This document shows positions 18,275 through 27,105 of a stretch of 64,000 bases of DNA, piece by piece. This stretch comes from Olleya sediminilitoris (lineage in GTDB: Bacteria; Bacteroidota; Bacteroidia; Flavobacteriales; Flavobacteriaceae). The stretch is from contig NZ_JAEMEF010000003.1 in the NCBI RefSeq assembly GCF_016785945.1, forward strand, positions 124,001 to 188,000, written 5' to 3'. The first letter of the stretch is position 1, and every line of letters starts with the position of its first letter. The position numbers were made by a program, and so were the translations under genes. Under the pieces are notes generated by a model. That model had not been told where the DNA came from. It searched no databases and worked only from the letters and a program-made list of their open reading frames with translations.

Positions 18275-19444
18275 ATGAGCAATAATAACTTCGAAACTCA
18301 AGCTATTCGTACACAAACAGAGCGTTCTCAATTTTTAGAGCATTCAACACCCTTATACTTAACATCAAGTTATGTGTTTGAAGACGCTGAAGATATGCGT
18401 GCTTCTTTTGCAGACGAGAAGAATCGTAATATTTACAGTCGGTATTCCAATCCTAATACCTCAGAGTTTATAGATAAAATCTGTAAAATGGAAAGCGCTG
18501 AAAGTGGATACGCTTTTGCTTCAGGTATGTCTGCAGTGTTTTCAACTTTAGCAGCATTATTAAATTCAGGAGATCATATTTTGTCTTGCAGAAGTGTTTT
18601 TGGGTCCACACAAACCATGTTTAAAAACATATTGCCAAAATGGAATATTTCGACTAGTTATTTTAAGATAGATGAAATTGAATTAATAGAAAGTTTAATT
18701 CAACCCAATACAAAAGTTATTTATGCTGAAAGCCCAACCAATCCAGCAATAGATATTTTGGATTTGGAAGCCATAGGAAGCATTGCCAAAAAACACAACA
18801 TTATATTAATTATTGATAATTGTTTTGCTACGCCTTATTTACAACAACCCATAAAATTTGGAGCAGATTTAGTCATACATTCTGCTACAAAATTAATAGA
18901 TGGTCAAGGTCGTGTACTAGGTGGTATTACAGTAGGCAGTGCAGATTTAATAAAAAAAATCTATTTGTTTTCTCGTAATACAGGACCTTCTTTATCGCCT
19001 TTTAACGCTTGGGTATTGTCCAAAAGTTTAGAAACCCTTGCGGTAAGATTAGATAGACACTGTGATAATGCGCTTAAAATAGCAACCTTTTTAGAAAGTC
19101 ACGATAAAGTCAATCTTGTAAAATACCCTTTTTTAAAATCACATCCACAATACCATTTGGCTAAAAAACAAATGAAAGCGGGAGGAAGTATTGTTGCTTT
19201 CCAAGTTAAAGGAGGTGTCACTGCTGGACGACAATTTTTAAATAGTATAAAACTATTATCGCTTTCTGCTAACCTTGGTGATACACGTACCATTGTAACA
19301 CATCCAGCATCCACAACGCATGCAAAATTAACAGAAGAAGAAAGATTACAAACCGGAATCACAGGTGGTTTGGTACGTATTTCGGTTGGATTAGAGCATC
19401 CAGAAGATATTATTAACGATTTAAAACAAGCATTGACTTTTTAA
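18275..19444 (+). CDS. metZ: trans-sulfuration PLP enzyme (O-succinylhomoserine sulfhydrylase / cystathionine gamma-synthase type)
   Basis: A second Cys/Met-metabolism PLP enzyme (389 aa), closer to the MetZ/MetB branch than to MetY because it lacks the longer insertion. Motifs: TQAIRTQTERSQFLEHSTP near residues 7-25, the tyrosine-containing YSRYSNPNTSEF near 52, ESPTNPAIDI near 151, DNCFATPYLQQP near 180, and PLP lysine K206 in HSATKLIDGQGR. The S-x-N-P pattern and HPASTTHAKL near the end fit MetZ. It may use sulfide or cysteine with an activated homoserine; the sequence does not decide. It is tightly linked to metX and the rhodanese gene. Confidence 0.85.
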   Translation: MSNNNFETQAIRTQTERSQFLEHSTPLYLTSSYVFEDAEDMRASFADEKNRNIYSRYSNPNTSEFIDKICKMESAESGYAFASGMSAVFSTLAALLNSGDHILSCRSVFGSTQTMFKNILPKWNISTSYFKIDEIELIESLIQPNTKVIYAESPTNPAIDILDLEAIGSIAKKHNIILIIDNCFATPYLQQPIKFGADLVIHSATKLIDGQGRVLGGITVGSADLIKKIYLFSRNTGPSLSPFNAWVLSKSLETLAVRLDRHCDNALKIATFLESHDKVNLVKYPFLKSHPQYHLAKKQMKAGGSIVAFQVKGGVTAGRQFLNSIKLLSLSANLGDTRTIVTHPASTTHAKLTEEERLQTGITGGLVRISVGLEHPEDIINDLKQALTF

Positions 19445-19459
19445 AATAAAATAGAAATT

Positions 19460-19750
19460 ATGAGTAGTAATCCAGAATTTAAGCACATTCAAGAGTACCT
19501 AGATAAAGGTGCTATAATACTAGATGTCAGAACTGATGCAGAATTTGATGAAGGTCACGTTAAAGAGGCATTACATATAGTTTTAGACGATTTAGAAGAT
19601 GAAATTGCACAAGTAAAAGCACTTGAAAAACCAATAATTACATGTTGTAGAAGTGGAGCAAGAAGCGAACGTGCTAAAGATATATTAAAGGACAAAGGTA
19701 TTGATGCAATCAATGGTGGTCCTTGGCAAAACGTAGACGCTTACATTTAA
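19460..19750 (+). CDS. single-domain rhodanese-like sulfurtransferase
   Basis: A 96-residue rhodanese domain carrying sulfane sulfur as a cysteine persulfide. The active-site loop CRSGARS begins at Cys63, and the typical ILDVRTDAEFDEGHV segment lies at about 20-34; an extra Cys62 precedes the active cysteine. There is no signal peptide, so it acts in the cytoplasm. Its place between the homocysteine-forming enzymes and methionine synthase, 15 bases after metZ, suggests a role in handling or moving sulfur in this pathway; the real acceptor is unknown. Confidence 0.88.
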   Translation: MSSNPEFKHIQEYLDKGAIILDVRTDAEFDEGHVKEALHIVLDDLEDEIAQVKALEKPIITCCRSGARSERAKDILKDKGIDAINGGPWQNVDAYI

Positions 19751-19800
19751 AAAAACTAAAACATTAAAATTTTCTAAGTAAAAAAAGCAAAAAATTAAAT

Positions 19801-20802
19801 ATGGCAAATATTTATAACGAAATACAAAAACGAATTTTAGTACTTGATGGAGCAATGGGTACCATGCTACAACGCTATAATTTTACAGAAGAAGATTTTA
19901 GAGGCGACCGTTTTAAAGAGTATCCATCTTCTTTAAAAGGAAACAACGATTTACTATCATTAACACAGCCCAATGCAATTGCAGACGTGCATCGCAAGTA
20001 TTTTGAAGCTGGAGCAGATATAGTCGAAACCAATACATTTTCAGGGACAACCATCGCTATGGCAGACTACAATATGGAAGACTTGGTTTACGAACTTAAT
20101 TTTGAATCAGCTAAAATAGCTAAATATGTTGCAACAGAATTTACTAATGCAAATCCTGAAAAGCCACGTTTTGTAGCAGGAAGCATTGGGCCAACTAATC
20201 GTACTGCAAGCCTTAGTCCAGATGTTAACAGGCCAGAATTTAGAGCTGTGACTTTTGATGAGTTACGCATAGCTTATAAGCAACAAGTGGAAGCTTTAAT
20301 AGATGGAGGAGTAGACTTATTGTTAGTCGAAACTATTTTTGATACACTAAATGCAAAAGCAGCATTATTTGCAATTGAAGAAGTAAAAGAAGAACAAAAT
20401 ATAGACATTCCAATTATGGTATCTGGTACAATAACAGATGCATCTGGTCGTACATTGTCAGGTCAAACTGTAGAAGCTTTTTTTGCTTCAATCTCTCATG
20501 TTCCTTTGTTAAGTGTTGGCTTTAATTGTGCATTGGGAGCAGAGCAGTTACAGCCATATTTAAAGCGTTTGTCTAATCAAACCAATTTTGCGACGTCTGC
20601 ACATCCAAATGCTGGATTGCCAAATGCTTTTGGAGAATATGATCAAACACCTAAGCAAATGCAAGTTTTAATAGAAGCTTATTTAAAAGACGGCTTAATT
20701 AATATCATTGGAGGTTGTTGTGGTACAAATCCAGAACACATTAAAGCAATTGCTGAGGTTGCAAAAAAGTATAAGCCAAGACAAACAGTTGTTTCTGTTT
20801 AA
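19801..20802 (+). CDS. metH: methionine synthase, homocysteine-binding subunit (MetH N-terminal part)
   Basis: The zinc-dependent homocysteine S-methyltransferase domain of cobalamin-dependent methionine synthase, here a separate 333-residue protein. It starts with the family's [13 protein letters not shown] motif and keeps the three zinc ligands (Cys243 in GFNCALGA, Cys306 and Cys307 in [10 protein letters not shown]). The folate, cobalamin and reactivation domains are in the next gene, 78 bases downstream. The sum of both (1236 aa) equals a full-length MetH, so this is a split enzyme, not a stand-alone BHMT/MmuM-type transferase. It follows the rhodanese gene by 50 bases. Confidence 0.93.
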   Translation: MANIYNEIQKRILVLDGAMGTMLQRYNFTEEDFRGDRFKEYPSSLKGNNDLLSLTQPNAIADVHRKYFEAGADIVETNTFSGTTIAMADYNMEDLVYELNFESAKIAKYVATEFTNANPEKPRFVAGSIGPTNRTASLSPDVNRPEFRAVTFDELRIAYKQQVEALIDGGVDLLLVETIFDTLNAKAALFAIEEVKEEQNIDIPIMVSGTITDASGRTLSGQTVEAFFASISHVPLLSVGFNCALGAEQLQPYLKRLSNQTNFATSAHPNAGLPNAFGEYDQTPKQMQVLIEAYLKDGLINIIGGCCGTNPEHIKAIAEVAKKYKPRQTVVSV

Positions 20803-20858
20803 TAATTAAATCTCAGATTATTCGAAATGATAAAATAGTTTTAAAAAACTAGTAAAAG

Positions 20859-20875
20859 ATCGCTTTCGCGGAAAT
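20859..20875 (+). repeat. 17-bp GC-rich repeat, copy 1
   Basis: ATCGCTTTCGCGGAAAT, identical to 35850-35866. In both places it lies immediately upstream of a start codon (metH part 2, and the GIN lipoprotein) and is more GC-rich than its surroundings. Confidence 0.6.
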
Positions 20876-20880
20876 CAAGC

Positions 20881-23592
20881 ATGAAAAAAAACACCAATAA
20901 ATATTTAACATTATCTGGTTTAGAACCCTTAATTGTAACGCCAGAAAGTAATTTTGTAAACGTAGGAGAGCGTACAAATGTTACAGGTTCTCGTAAGTTT
21001 TTACGTTTAATAAAAGAAGAAAAATATAACGAAGCTTTAGATGTTGCTAGAGACCAAGTAGAAGGTGGTGCACAAATCTTAGATGTCAACATGGACGAAG
21101 GGATGTTAGATGGTGTGCATGCAATGACCACCTTTTTAAACCTCATTGCTTCAGAACCTGATATTTCTAGAATTCCTATAATGATAGATAGCTCTAAATG
21201 GGAAATTATAGAAGCAGGTTTAAAAGTAGTGCAAGGTAAATCGGTTGTGAATTCTATAAGTCTAAAAGAAGGCGAAACTAATTTTATACATCAAGCTAAA
21301 CTGGTAAAACGTTATGGAGCAGCAGTCATTGTTATGGCTTTTGATGAAGATGGTCAAGCAGACAATTATGAGCGTAGAATAGAAATTTGTAAGCGCTCTT
21401 ATGACATATTAGTAAACACAGTGGGTTTCCCTCCACAAGACATCATTTTTGATCCAAATATTTTTCCTGTTGCCACAGGAATGGAAGAGCATCGTAAAAA
21501 TGCATTAGACTTTTTTAACGCTACAAAGTGGATAAGACAAAATTTACCATTTGCTAATGTGTCTGGAGGAGTAAGTAATGTTTCATTTTCTTTTAGAGGA
21601 AACAATACTGTGCGCGAAGCTATGCACTCTTCTTTTTTATATCATGCCATAAAAAACGGAATGAATTTAGGTATCGTAAATCCAACAATGCTTGAGATTT
21701 ATGACGAAATTGATAAAGAGTTGCTACAATGTGTTGAAGACGTTTTGTTTGATAGGCATGATGACGCAACAGAACGTTTATTGGAATTTGCCGAAACCGT
21801 TAAAGGTAACAAAAAAGAAAATTCAGAAATTGTTCAGGAATGGAGAAACGATCCATTACAAAATAGGATTACACATGCTTTAGTAAAAGGAATTGATACG
21901 TTTATTATTGATGATGTTGAGGAAGCAAGATTAATTGCTAAAAGACCAATTGAAGTTATTGAAGGTCACTTAATGATTGGGATGAGTGTAGTTGGAGATT
22001 TATTTGGAAGCGGAAAAATGTTTTTGCCACAAGTAGTAAAATCTGCTAGAGTCATGAAAAAAGCTGTAGCTTATTTACAACCATTTATTGAGGCTGAAAA
22101 AGATGGAAAACAAGCCTTTGCTGGTAAAATTTTAATGGCTACGGTAAAAGGAGATGTCCATGATATTGGTAAAAATATTGTGAGTGTAGTTTTAGGTTGT
22201 AATAATTACCAGATTATAGATTTAGGTGTTATGGTTCCACCAGAAAAAATTATTGAAACGGCTATAAAAGAACAGGTTGATATTATTGGTTTAAGTGGTT
22301 TAATTACACCTTCATTAGACGAGATGGTTTACGTGTCCAAAGAAATGGAAAAACAAAACCTTGATATTCCTTTAATAATTGGAGGAGCAACAACATCAAA
22401 AGCACATACGTCGGTTAAAATTGCACCTCATTATAAAGATGCTGTGGTACATATTAATGATGCGTCAAGAGCTGTTACGGTTGTTGGTGAATTACTAAAT
22501 AAAAATAATGTTGTTTATAAGGAGCAAATTAGAGAAGAATACGATGTATTTAGAGAAAAATTCTTAAACAGAACCAAACAAAAAGAATACATAAGCATTG
22601 AAGAGGCTAGAAATAGAAAATATAAAATAGATTGGCAAACCTCTAAAATTGTAAAGCCAAAACAATTAGGAATTCAAATAATCGAAGATTTTGATATTAC
22701 AAAATTAGAGTCGTTTATAGATTGGTCTCCATTTTTTAGAAGTTGGGATTTGCATGGTAAATATCCAGATATTTTAACAGATAGCGTGGTTGGTACTCAA
22801 GCAACAGATTTGTTTATTGACGCTCAAGAATTATTAAAAAGAATTTTTGATGAAAAGCTTTTAAAAGCAAAAGCCATCTTTGGACTATTTCCTGCAAATA
22901 CCATAAATGATGATGATATTGAGGTTGCTCTCAAAGGACGTCATGCTGAACTTGTTTCAGTATCTCATAATCATGAGGACCAACTAATTTTCCTAACCTT
23001 ACGTCAGCAATTAAAGAAAAGAGAAGGTGTGCCTAATCATGCGTTAGCAGATTTTATTGCTCCAAAAGAAACAGGAATACAAGATTATATTGGTGCTTTT
23101 TGCGTCTCTACTGGTTTTGGTACAGCAGAATTAGCAGAGCAGTTTGAGGCTGATAACGACGATTATAATTCGATTATGATTAAAGCGTTAGCAGATAGAT
23201 TAGCCGAAGCTTTTGCAGAATATTTACACAAAGAAGTGAGAACAAAACATTGGGCTTATGCACAAGATGAAAGCTTAACTAACCAAGAATTAATTAAGGA
23301 AAATTATAATGGAATCCGTCCAGCTCCTGGTTATCCTGCTTGTCCTGATCATTTAGAAAAACAAACCATTTGGAAGCTATTAAACGTGGAAGAAAATATT
23401 GGTGTAAAACTTACCGAAAGTCTTGCTATGTGGCCTGCAGCAAGTGTAAGTGGTTATTATTTTGGTAATCCTGAGGCTAAGTATTTTGGCTTAGGAAAAA
23501 TTAAGGAAGATCAATTGTTGGATTATTCAAAACGAAAAAATATTAGCATAGCAAAAGCAACCAAATGGCTAAACCCAAATTTGGCAGATTAG
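20881..23592 (+). CDS. metH: methionine synthase, folate/cobalamin/activation subunit (MetH C-terminal part)
   Basis: A 903-residue protein carrying the remaining MetH modules in the usual order: a methyltetrahydrofolate-binding pterin domain ([16 protein letters not shown] near 22, [11 protein letters not shown] near 74), a helical cap, the B12-binding domain with lower-ligand His427 in DVHDIGKN, and a C-terminal SAM-dependent reactivation domain ([12 protein letters not shown] near 815). It transfers the methyl group of methyl-THF through cobalamin to homocysteine bound on the partner subunit. The start ATG follows a 17-bp repeat. A REP-like element begins directly after the stop codon. Confidence 0.95.
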   Translation: MKKNTNKYLTLSGLEPLIVTPESNFVNVGERTNVTGSRKFLRLIKEEKYNEALDVARDQVEGGAQILDVNMDEGMLDGVHAMTTFLNLIASEPDISRIPIMIDSSKWEIIEAGLKVVQGKSVVNSISLKEGETNFIHQAKLVKRYGAAVIVMAFDEDGQADNYERRIEICKRSYDILVNTVGFPPQDIIFDPNIFPVATGMEEHRKNALDFFNATKWIRQNLPFANVSGGVSNVSFSFRGNNTVREAMHSSFLYHAIKNGMNLGIVNPTMLEIYDEIDKELLQCVEDVLFDRHDDATERLLEFAETVKGNKKENSEIVQEWRNDPLQNRITHALVKGIDTFIIDDVEEARLIAKRPIEVIEGHLMIGMSVVGDLFGSGKMFLPQVVKSARVMKKAVAYLQPFIEAEKDGKQAFAGKILMATVKGDVHDIGKNIVSVVLGCNNYQIIDLGVMVPPEKIIETAIKEQVDIIGLSGLITPSLDEMVYVSKEMEKQNLDIPLIIGGATTSKAHTSVKIAPHYKDAVVHINDASRAVTVVGELLNKNNVVYKEQIREEYDVFREKFLNRTKQKEYISIEEARNRKYKIDWQTSKIVKPKQLGIQIIEDFDITKLESFIDWSPFFRSWDLHGKYPDILTDSVVGTQATDLFIDAQELLKRIFDEKLLKAKAIFGLFPANTINDDDIEVALKGRHAELVSVSHNHEDQLIFLTLRQQLKKREGVPNHALADFIAPKETGIQDYIGAFCVSTGFGTAELAEQFEADNDDYNSIMIKALADRLAEAFAEYLHKEVRTKHWAYAQDESLTNQELIKENYNGIRPAPGYPACPDHLEKQTIWKLLNVEENIGVKLTESLAMWPAASVSGYYFGNPEAKYFGLGKIKEDQLLDYSKRKNISIAKATKWLNPNLAD

Positions 23593-23593
23593 T

Positions 23594-23669
23594 GCGTTAG
23601 GGATTGAACGGTTTGTTTGAGCTCCTCGCAGAGAGCGAGTAGTGAAAGCGCGACCCTTGTGGTAACGCC
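23594..23669 (+). repeat. REP-like interspersed element, copy A
   Basis: A GC-richer 76-bp block bounded by the inverted repeats GCGTTA and TAACGC. It contains an internal hairpin CTCGC-AGAGA-GCGAG (23625-23639) and the block GCGCGACCCTTG near its end. The reverse complement of 50490-50580 shares the same ends, the GTTTGTT-GAGCTC type segment and the GCGCGACCCTTG block. I judge both to be copies of one flavobacterial intergenic repeat family. Confidence 0.75.
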
Positions 23670-23701
23670 AAAAATAACAGAGATATAATTTTAGGTAATA
23701 C

Positions 23702-24655
23702 ATGAAAGTAACAGAACATATAAAAAATGCAAATGGAAAAACATTGTTTTCGTTTGAAATTATTCCGCCTAAAAAAGGAAAAAGTATTCAGGATTTGTAT
23801 GATAATATAGATCCTTTAATGGAGTTTAATCCACCTTTTATTGATGTAACAACTTCTAGAGAAGAGTATATTTATATTGAAAAACAAGGTCTTTTAGATA
23901 GAAAAATTACCAGAATGCGACCAGGAACGGTTGGTATTTGTGCTGCTATTAAGCATAAGTACGATGTGGATACAGTTCCACACGTGTTATGTGGAGGTTT
24001 TAGTAAGGAAGAAACCGAGTATTTGTTGGTAGATTGCCATTATTTAGGCATAAATAATGTGATGGCTTTACGTGGTGATGCGATGAGTCATCAAAAATAC
24101 TTTGAAGCGTGTGATGGTGGTCATCAATATGCATCGCAATTAGTAAGTCAGATTCAAAATTTAAATTGTGGTACCTATTTGCACGATGTTGTTGAGGTTG
24201 ATGATACATCTAATTTTTGTATTGGTGTTGCTGGTTATCCGGAAAAACATATAGAGGCACCATCGTTACAAACCGATTTAATGCGGTTAAAGGAAAAAGT
24301 AGATGCTGGTGCAGATTATGTAGTAACGCAAATGTTTTTTGATAATAAAAAGTATTTTGAGTTTGTGGATGCTGCAAAAAAAGCAGGTATACATGTGCCA
24401 ATTATTCCTGGTATAAAACCTATTGCCATAAAAAAACATTTACAATTATTACCTCAAGTTTTTAAAATAGATTTGCCTCAAGATTTAATTACTAATATAG
24501 AGCAATGTGAAACTAATAAACAGGTTAGGCAAGTAGGAATTGAATGGGCAATCCAGCAATCTAAAGAATTACAAGCTGCTGGTGTACCTGTTTTACATTA
24601 CTATTCTATGGGAAAAAGTGATAATGTAAAAGCAATTGCTGAAGCTGTTTTTTAA
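23702..24655 (+). CDS. metF: 5,10-methylenetetrahydrofolate reductase
   Basis: A flavoprotein that reduces methylene-THF to methyl-THF, the methyl donor for MetH. The 317-residue TIM barrel shows FSFEIIPPKKG near 17-27 (containing the catalytic Glu), TSREE near 52, NVMALRGD near 119, the FAD-contacting GVAGYPEKH near 177, and TQMFFDNKKYFEF near 212. The length matches bacterial MetF. It closes the methionine block and is separated from metH by a REP-like element, so it may have some independent expression. The next gene, an Rrf2 regulator, has its own promoter element. Confidence 0.95.
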   Translation: MKVTEHIKNANGKTLFSFEIIPPKKGKSIQDLYDNIDPLMEFNPPFIDVTTSREEYIYIEKQGLLDRKITRMRPGTVGICAAIKHKYDVDTVPHVLCGGFSKEETEYLLVDCHYLGINNVMALRGDAMSHQKYFEACDGGHQYASQLVSQIQNLNCGTYLHDVVEVDDTSNFCIGVAGYPEKHIEAPSLQTDLMRLKEKVDAGADYVVTQMFFDNKKYFEFVDAAKKAGIHVPIIPGIKPIAIKKHLQLLPQVFKIDLPQDLITNIEQCETNKQVRQVGIEWAIQQSKELQAAGVPVLHYYSMGKSDNVKAIAEAVF

Positions 24656-24669
24656 TAACAAAAAACGCT

Positions 24670-24677
24670 TACTTTTG
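24670..24677 (+). promoter_or_regulatory. promoter -7 element of the Rrf2 regulator, likely leaderless
   Basis: TACTTTTG matches TAnnTTTG and ends 4 bases before the ATG at 24682, so the transcript would begin at or next to the start codon. Confidence 0.55.
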
Positions 24678-24681
24678 TAAC

Positions 24682-25092
24682 ATGTTATCTAAGAAAACAA
24701 AATACGGAATCAAAGCGCTAACCTATTTAGCTAAACAGGAGACCAGAACTCCTGTTAGAATTGCGACTATTTCTGAAAGTGAAAATATTTCTTTAAAGTT
24801 TTTAGAAAGCATTTTATTATCGCTTCGTAAGCAAGGTTTTTTGGGATCCAAAAAAGGTAAAAATGGTGGTTATTATTTGCTTAAAGAGCCTAAGGATATT
24901 GCAATGACAGAGGTTATGCGTGTTCTGGAAGGTCCAATAGCAATGGTGCCTTGCGTAAGTTTAAATTTTTACGAAAAATGTGACGATTGCCCAGATGAAA
25001 GTATTTGCGCTGTTAATAAACTGATGCTTAAGGTAAGAGATAATACATTGCAAATTTTTAGAAACACCTCTCTCGAGGATCTTTGTAATTAA
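24682..25092 (+). CDS. Rrf2 family transcriptional regulator
   Basis: A 136-residue DNA-binding protein of the Rrf2 family (CymR/IscR/NsrR relatives), beginning with the typical MLSKKTKYGIKALTYLA and winged-helix segment (residues 1-75, including GSKKGKNGGYYL). The C-terminal region has a cysteine group C91-x8-C100-x2-C103-x5-C109, which could bind an iron-sulfur cluster or sense thiols; the spacing differs from the three-cysteine pattern of IscR. It stands directly before the sulfate-assimilation genes, so it is likely their regulator, like CymR in Bacillus. A 27-bp box found twice downstream is a candidate binding site. The target assignment is inferred from position. Confidence 0.9.
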   Translation: MLSKKTKYGIKALTYLAKQETRTPVRIATISESENISLKFLESILLSLRKQGFLGSKKGKNGGYYLLKEPKDIAMTEVMRVLEGPIAMVPCVSLNFYEKCDDCPDESICAVNKLMLKVRDNTLQIFRNTSLEDLCN

Positions 25093-25133
25093 CAAATTTT
25101 TATAAAACCCTTTTTATTTTTTAATTAAAACCC

Positions 25134-25164
25134 TTGATTTATAAGGATTAATTATATAGGTTTG
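25134..25164 (+). promoter_or_regulatory. promoter of the DUF2061-cysHDN operon
   Basis: A TTG at 25134-25136 and TAGGTTTG at 25157-25164 (exact TAnnTTTG) are 20 bases apart, a very good Bacteroidota promoter. The predicted start of transcription falls in the 27-bp box that follows. Confidence 0.75.
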
Positions 25165-25168
25165 CAGT

Positions 25169-25195
25169 ATTACCCTAGTATTCCGATAGGAATTA
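25169..25195 (+). promoter_or_regulatory. 27-bp sulfur-gene box, copy 1 (candidate Rrf2 operator)
   Basis: Starts ATTACCCTA and ends ATAGGAATTA, with the inverted core CCTA-N9-TAGG. It shares 22 of 27 positions with the box at 28395-28421. It begins 5 bases after the -7 element, so a bound repressor would block transcription initiation. Confidence 0.7.
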
Positions 25196-25207
25196 AAATT
25201 TACGATA

Positions 25208-25495
25208 ATGATAATTGATGTTTTACATAAAAATAATTTAAGAAAAGATACGTACAGAACTTCTGATAATAAAGGAACAGAAGAAGTGGATACAGCACAA
25301 GAGAAAATTAAACGAAGTCTACTTAAAACAATTAGCTGGAGAATAATTGGAACTTTAGACACAGTTTTAATTTCTTACTTAATTACAGGAACTTTAAAAA
25401 TGGCTATTTCAATAGGAGGTATTGAGTTAGTTTCAAAAATGGTGTTGTATTTTTTTCATGAAAGAGCTTGGAATAAAATAAAATGGGGAAAATAA
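25208..25495 (+). CDS. DUF2061 small membrane protein
   Basis: A 95-residue protein whose C-terminal two thirds are the DUF2061 domain: SLLKTISWRIIGTLDTVLIS at about 37-56 and the closing KMVLYFFHERAWNKIKWG. Two hydrophobic segments (about 46-63 and 66-83) make it a likely inner membrane protein. The first 30 residues are charged and poorly conserved in type. It is the first gene of the sulfate-assimilation operon and overlaps cysH (TAATG at 25493-25497). The constant place beside cys genes suggests a role in sulfate entry or reduction, but the molecular function is unknown. Confidence 0.85.
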   Translation: MIIDVLHKNNLRKDTYRTSDNKGTEEVDTAQEKIKRSLLKTISWRIIGTLDTVLISYLITGTLKMAISIGGIELVSKMVLYFFHERAWNKIKWGK

Positions 25496-26109
25496 TGAAT
25501 TTAGATATTGATAAAATAAATAAGGAGTTAAGTACAAAAACACCACAGCAAATAGTTGAATGGGCAATTAGTGTTGCAAAATCACCTGTTGTGACAACAA
25601 ACTTTAGACCTTATGAAGCTGCTATTTTGAAACTTATCAGTAGTGTCAAAAGCGATATTAAAGTTATCTGGTGTGATACAGGTTATAATACACCAAACAC
25701 TTATAAACATGCAGAAGATGTAATTGAAAAATTAAATCTTAACATAAAATTATATGTTCCAAAACAAACTAGCGCACATCGTGATATAGTTTTAGGAATA
25801 CCTAATATAGATGATCCAAAGCATAAAATCTTTACAGAGCAAGTAAAGTTAGAACCTTTCAAGCGTGCAATGAATGAGCATAAACCAGATGTTTGGTTTA
25901 CTAATTTACGTAAAGGTCAAACAGCTTTTAGGGATAGTATAAACATTGTTTCGCAAGATAAAAATGGAGTCGTAAAAATTAGTCCTTTTTATAATTGGAC
26001 CGACAAAGATTTAGATGGTTATTTAGAAGAAAATAATTTGCCAAACGAATTTAAATACTTTGACCCAACAAAACAATTAGAAAATAGAGAGTGTGGTTTA
26101 CATGCTTAA
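25495..26109 (+). CDS. cysH: phosphoadenosine phosphosulfate reductase CysH
   Basis: Reduces activated sulfate to sulfite with a thioredoxin-type donor. The 204-residue chain has the adenylyl-sulfate reductase fold (VIWCDTGYNTPNTYKHAE near 60) and the catalytic C-terminal tail ECGLHA. The paired cysteines (CC...CxxC) that hold the 4Fe-4S cluster of APS reductases are absent: the corresponding region reads FTNLRKGQTAFRDS. By that criterion it is a PAPS-type enzyme. I choose ATG 25495, which overlaps the DUF2061 stop as TAATG; an in-frame ATG at 25483 is also possible. cysD follows after 10 bases. Confidence 0.9.
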   Translation: MNLDIDKINKELSTKTPQQIVEWAISVAKSPVVTTNFRPYEAAILKLISSVKSDIKVIWCDTGYNTPNTYKHAEDVIEKLNLNIKLYVPKQTSAHRDIVLGIPNIDDPKHKIFTEQVKLEPFKRAMNEHKPDVWFTNLRKGQTAFRDSINIVSQDKNGVVKISPFYNWTDKDLDGYLEENNLPNEFKYFDPTKQLENRECGLHA

Positions 26110-26119
26110 AAAGATATAA

Positions 26120-27022
26120 ATGAAAGATACTTCAAATATAAATCCGTTAGAAAACGAAGCCATTTACATTATGAGAGAAGTTGCAGCACAGTTTGAAAAA
26201 CCAGTGCTTCTTTTTTCAGGAGGAAAAGACTCAATTACCTTAGTAAGATTGGCTCAAAAAGCATTTTTTCCTGCTAAAATCCCTTTTCCGCTAATGCACA
26301 TAGATACAGGTCATAATTTTCCTGAAACTATAGAGTTTAGAGATCGCTTAGTGAAAGAATTAGGTTTAGAATTAATTGTTAGAAATGTTCAAGATTCTAT
26401 TGATGAAGGAAAAGTTAAAGAAGAATCTGGACGTTATGCAAGCCGTAACCAATTGCAAACAACAACACTTTTAGATGCTATTGAAGAGTTTAAATTTGAT
26501 GCTTGTATTGGTGGAGCTCGTCGTGATGAAGAAAAAGCAAGAGCTAAGGAGCGTATTTTTTCTGTACGAGATGATTTTGGACAATGGGATGAAAAAAATC
26601 AAAGACCAGAATTGTTCGATATGTTAAACGGACAAATTGAATTAGGGCAAAATGTACGTGTATTTCCTATTTCCAATTGGACAGAATTAGATGTTTGGTC
26701 ATATATAGAGAAAGAAAAAATTGAAATCCCTTCAATTTATTTCGCACACACAAGAGCTACTTTTTTACGAGATGGATTAATATGGTCTGCAGATGATGAT
26801 GTTGTTTATAGAGATGAAGACGAAGAAGTGATAGAAAGAATAGTTCGTTTTAGAACCGTTGGAGATATGAGTTGTACAGCAGCAGTTTTGTCTGAAGCAG
26901 CAGATATATCAAGTGTTGTTCAAGAAATTAGAGATTCTTCAATTTCAGAGCGAGGTGCGCGAATAGACGATAAACGTTCTGAAGCCGCAATGGAAAAACG
27001 TAAGCAACAAGGGTATTTTTAG
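26120..27022 (+). CDS. cysD: sulfate adenylyltransferase subunit 2
   Basis: The catalytic small subunit of ATP sulfurylase, making APS from sulfate and ATP while CysN hydrolyses GTP. It is a PP-loop protein: the motif FSGGKDSITLVRLA lies at about 32-45, and HIDTGHNFPET and GGARRDEEKARAKER (near 134) follow, all typical of CysD. The length (300 aa) is normal. It sits between cysH and cysN in a compact operon, with 10 and 83 bases to the neighbours. Confidence 0.96.
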   Translation: MKDTSNINPLENEAIYIMREVAAQFEKPVLLFSGGKDSITLVRLAQKAFFPAKIPFPLMHIDTGHNFPETIEFRDRLVKELGLELIVRNVQDSIDEGKVKEESGRYASRNQLQTTTLLDAIEEFKFDACIGGARRDEEKARAKERIFSVRDDFGQWDEKNQRPELFDMLNGQIELGQNVRVFPISNWTELDVWSYIEKEKIEIPSIYFAHTRATFLRDGLIWSADDDVVYRDEDEEVIERIVRFRTVGDMSCTAAVLSEAADISSVVQEIRDSSISERGARIDDKRSEAAMEKRKQQGYF

Positions 27023-27105
27023 AATACTAATTTTATTTCCTAGATAAACGGAAAACATTACAAATTAAATAAAAGTTCCTTCAAGTTAAGAAGGTTATAT
27101 ATATA

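Noticed and set aside
20841-21146. 101-codon minus-strand frame over the start of the second metH gene
   Set aside because: It overlaps the conserved folate-binding domain of MetH; no family resemblance.
27036-27054. TTTCC...GGAAA inverted repeat before cysN as a third copy of the 27-bp box
   Set aside because: Only the CCTA part matches; the ATTACCC start and the GGAATTA end are missing, so I do not count it as a copy.
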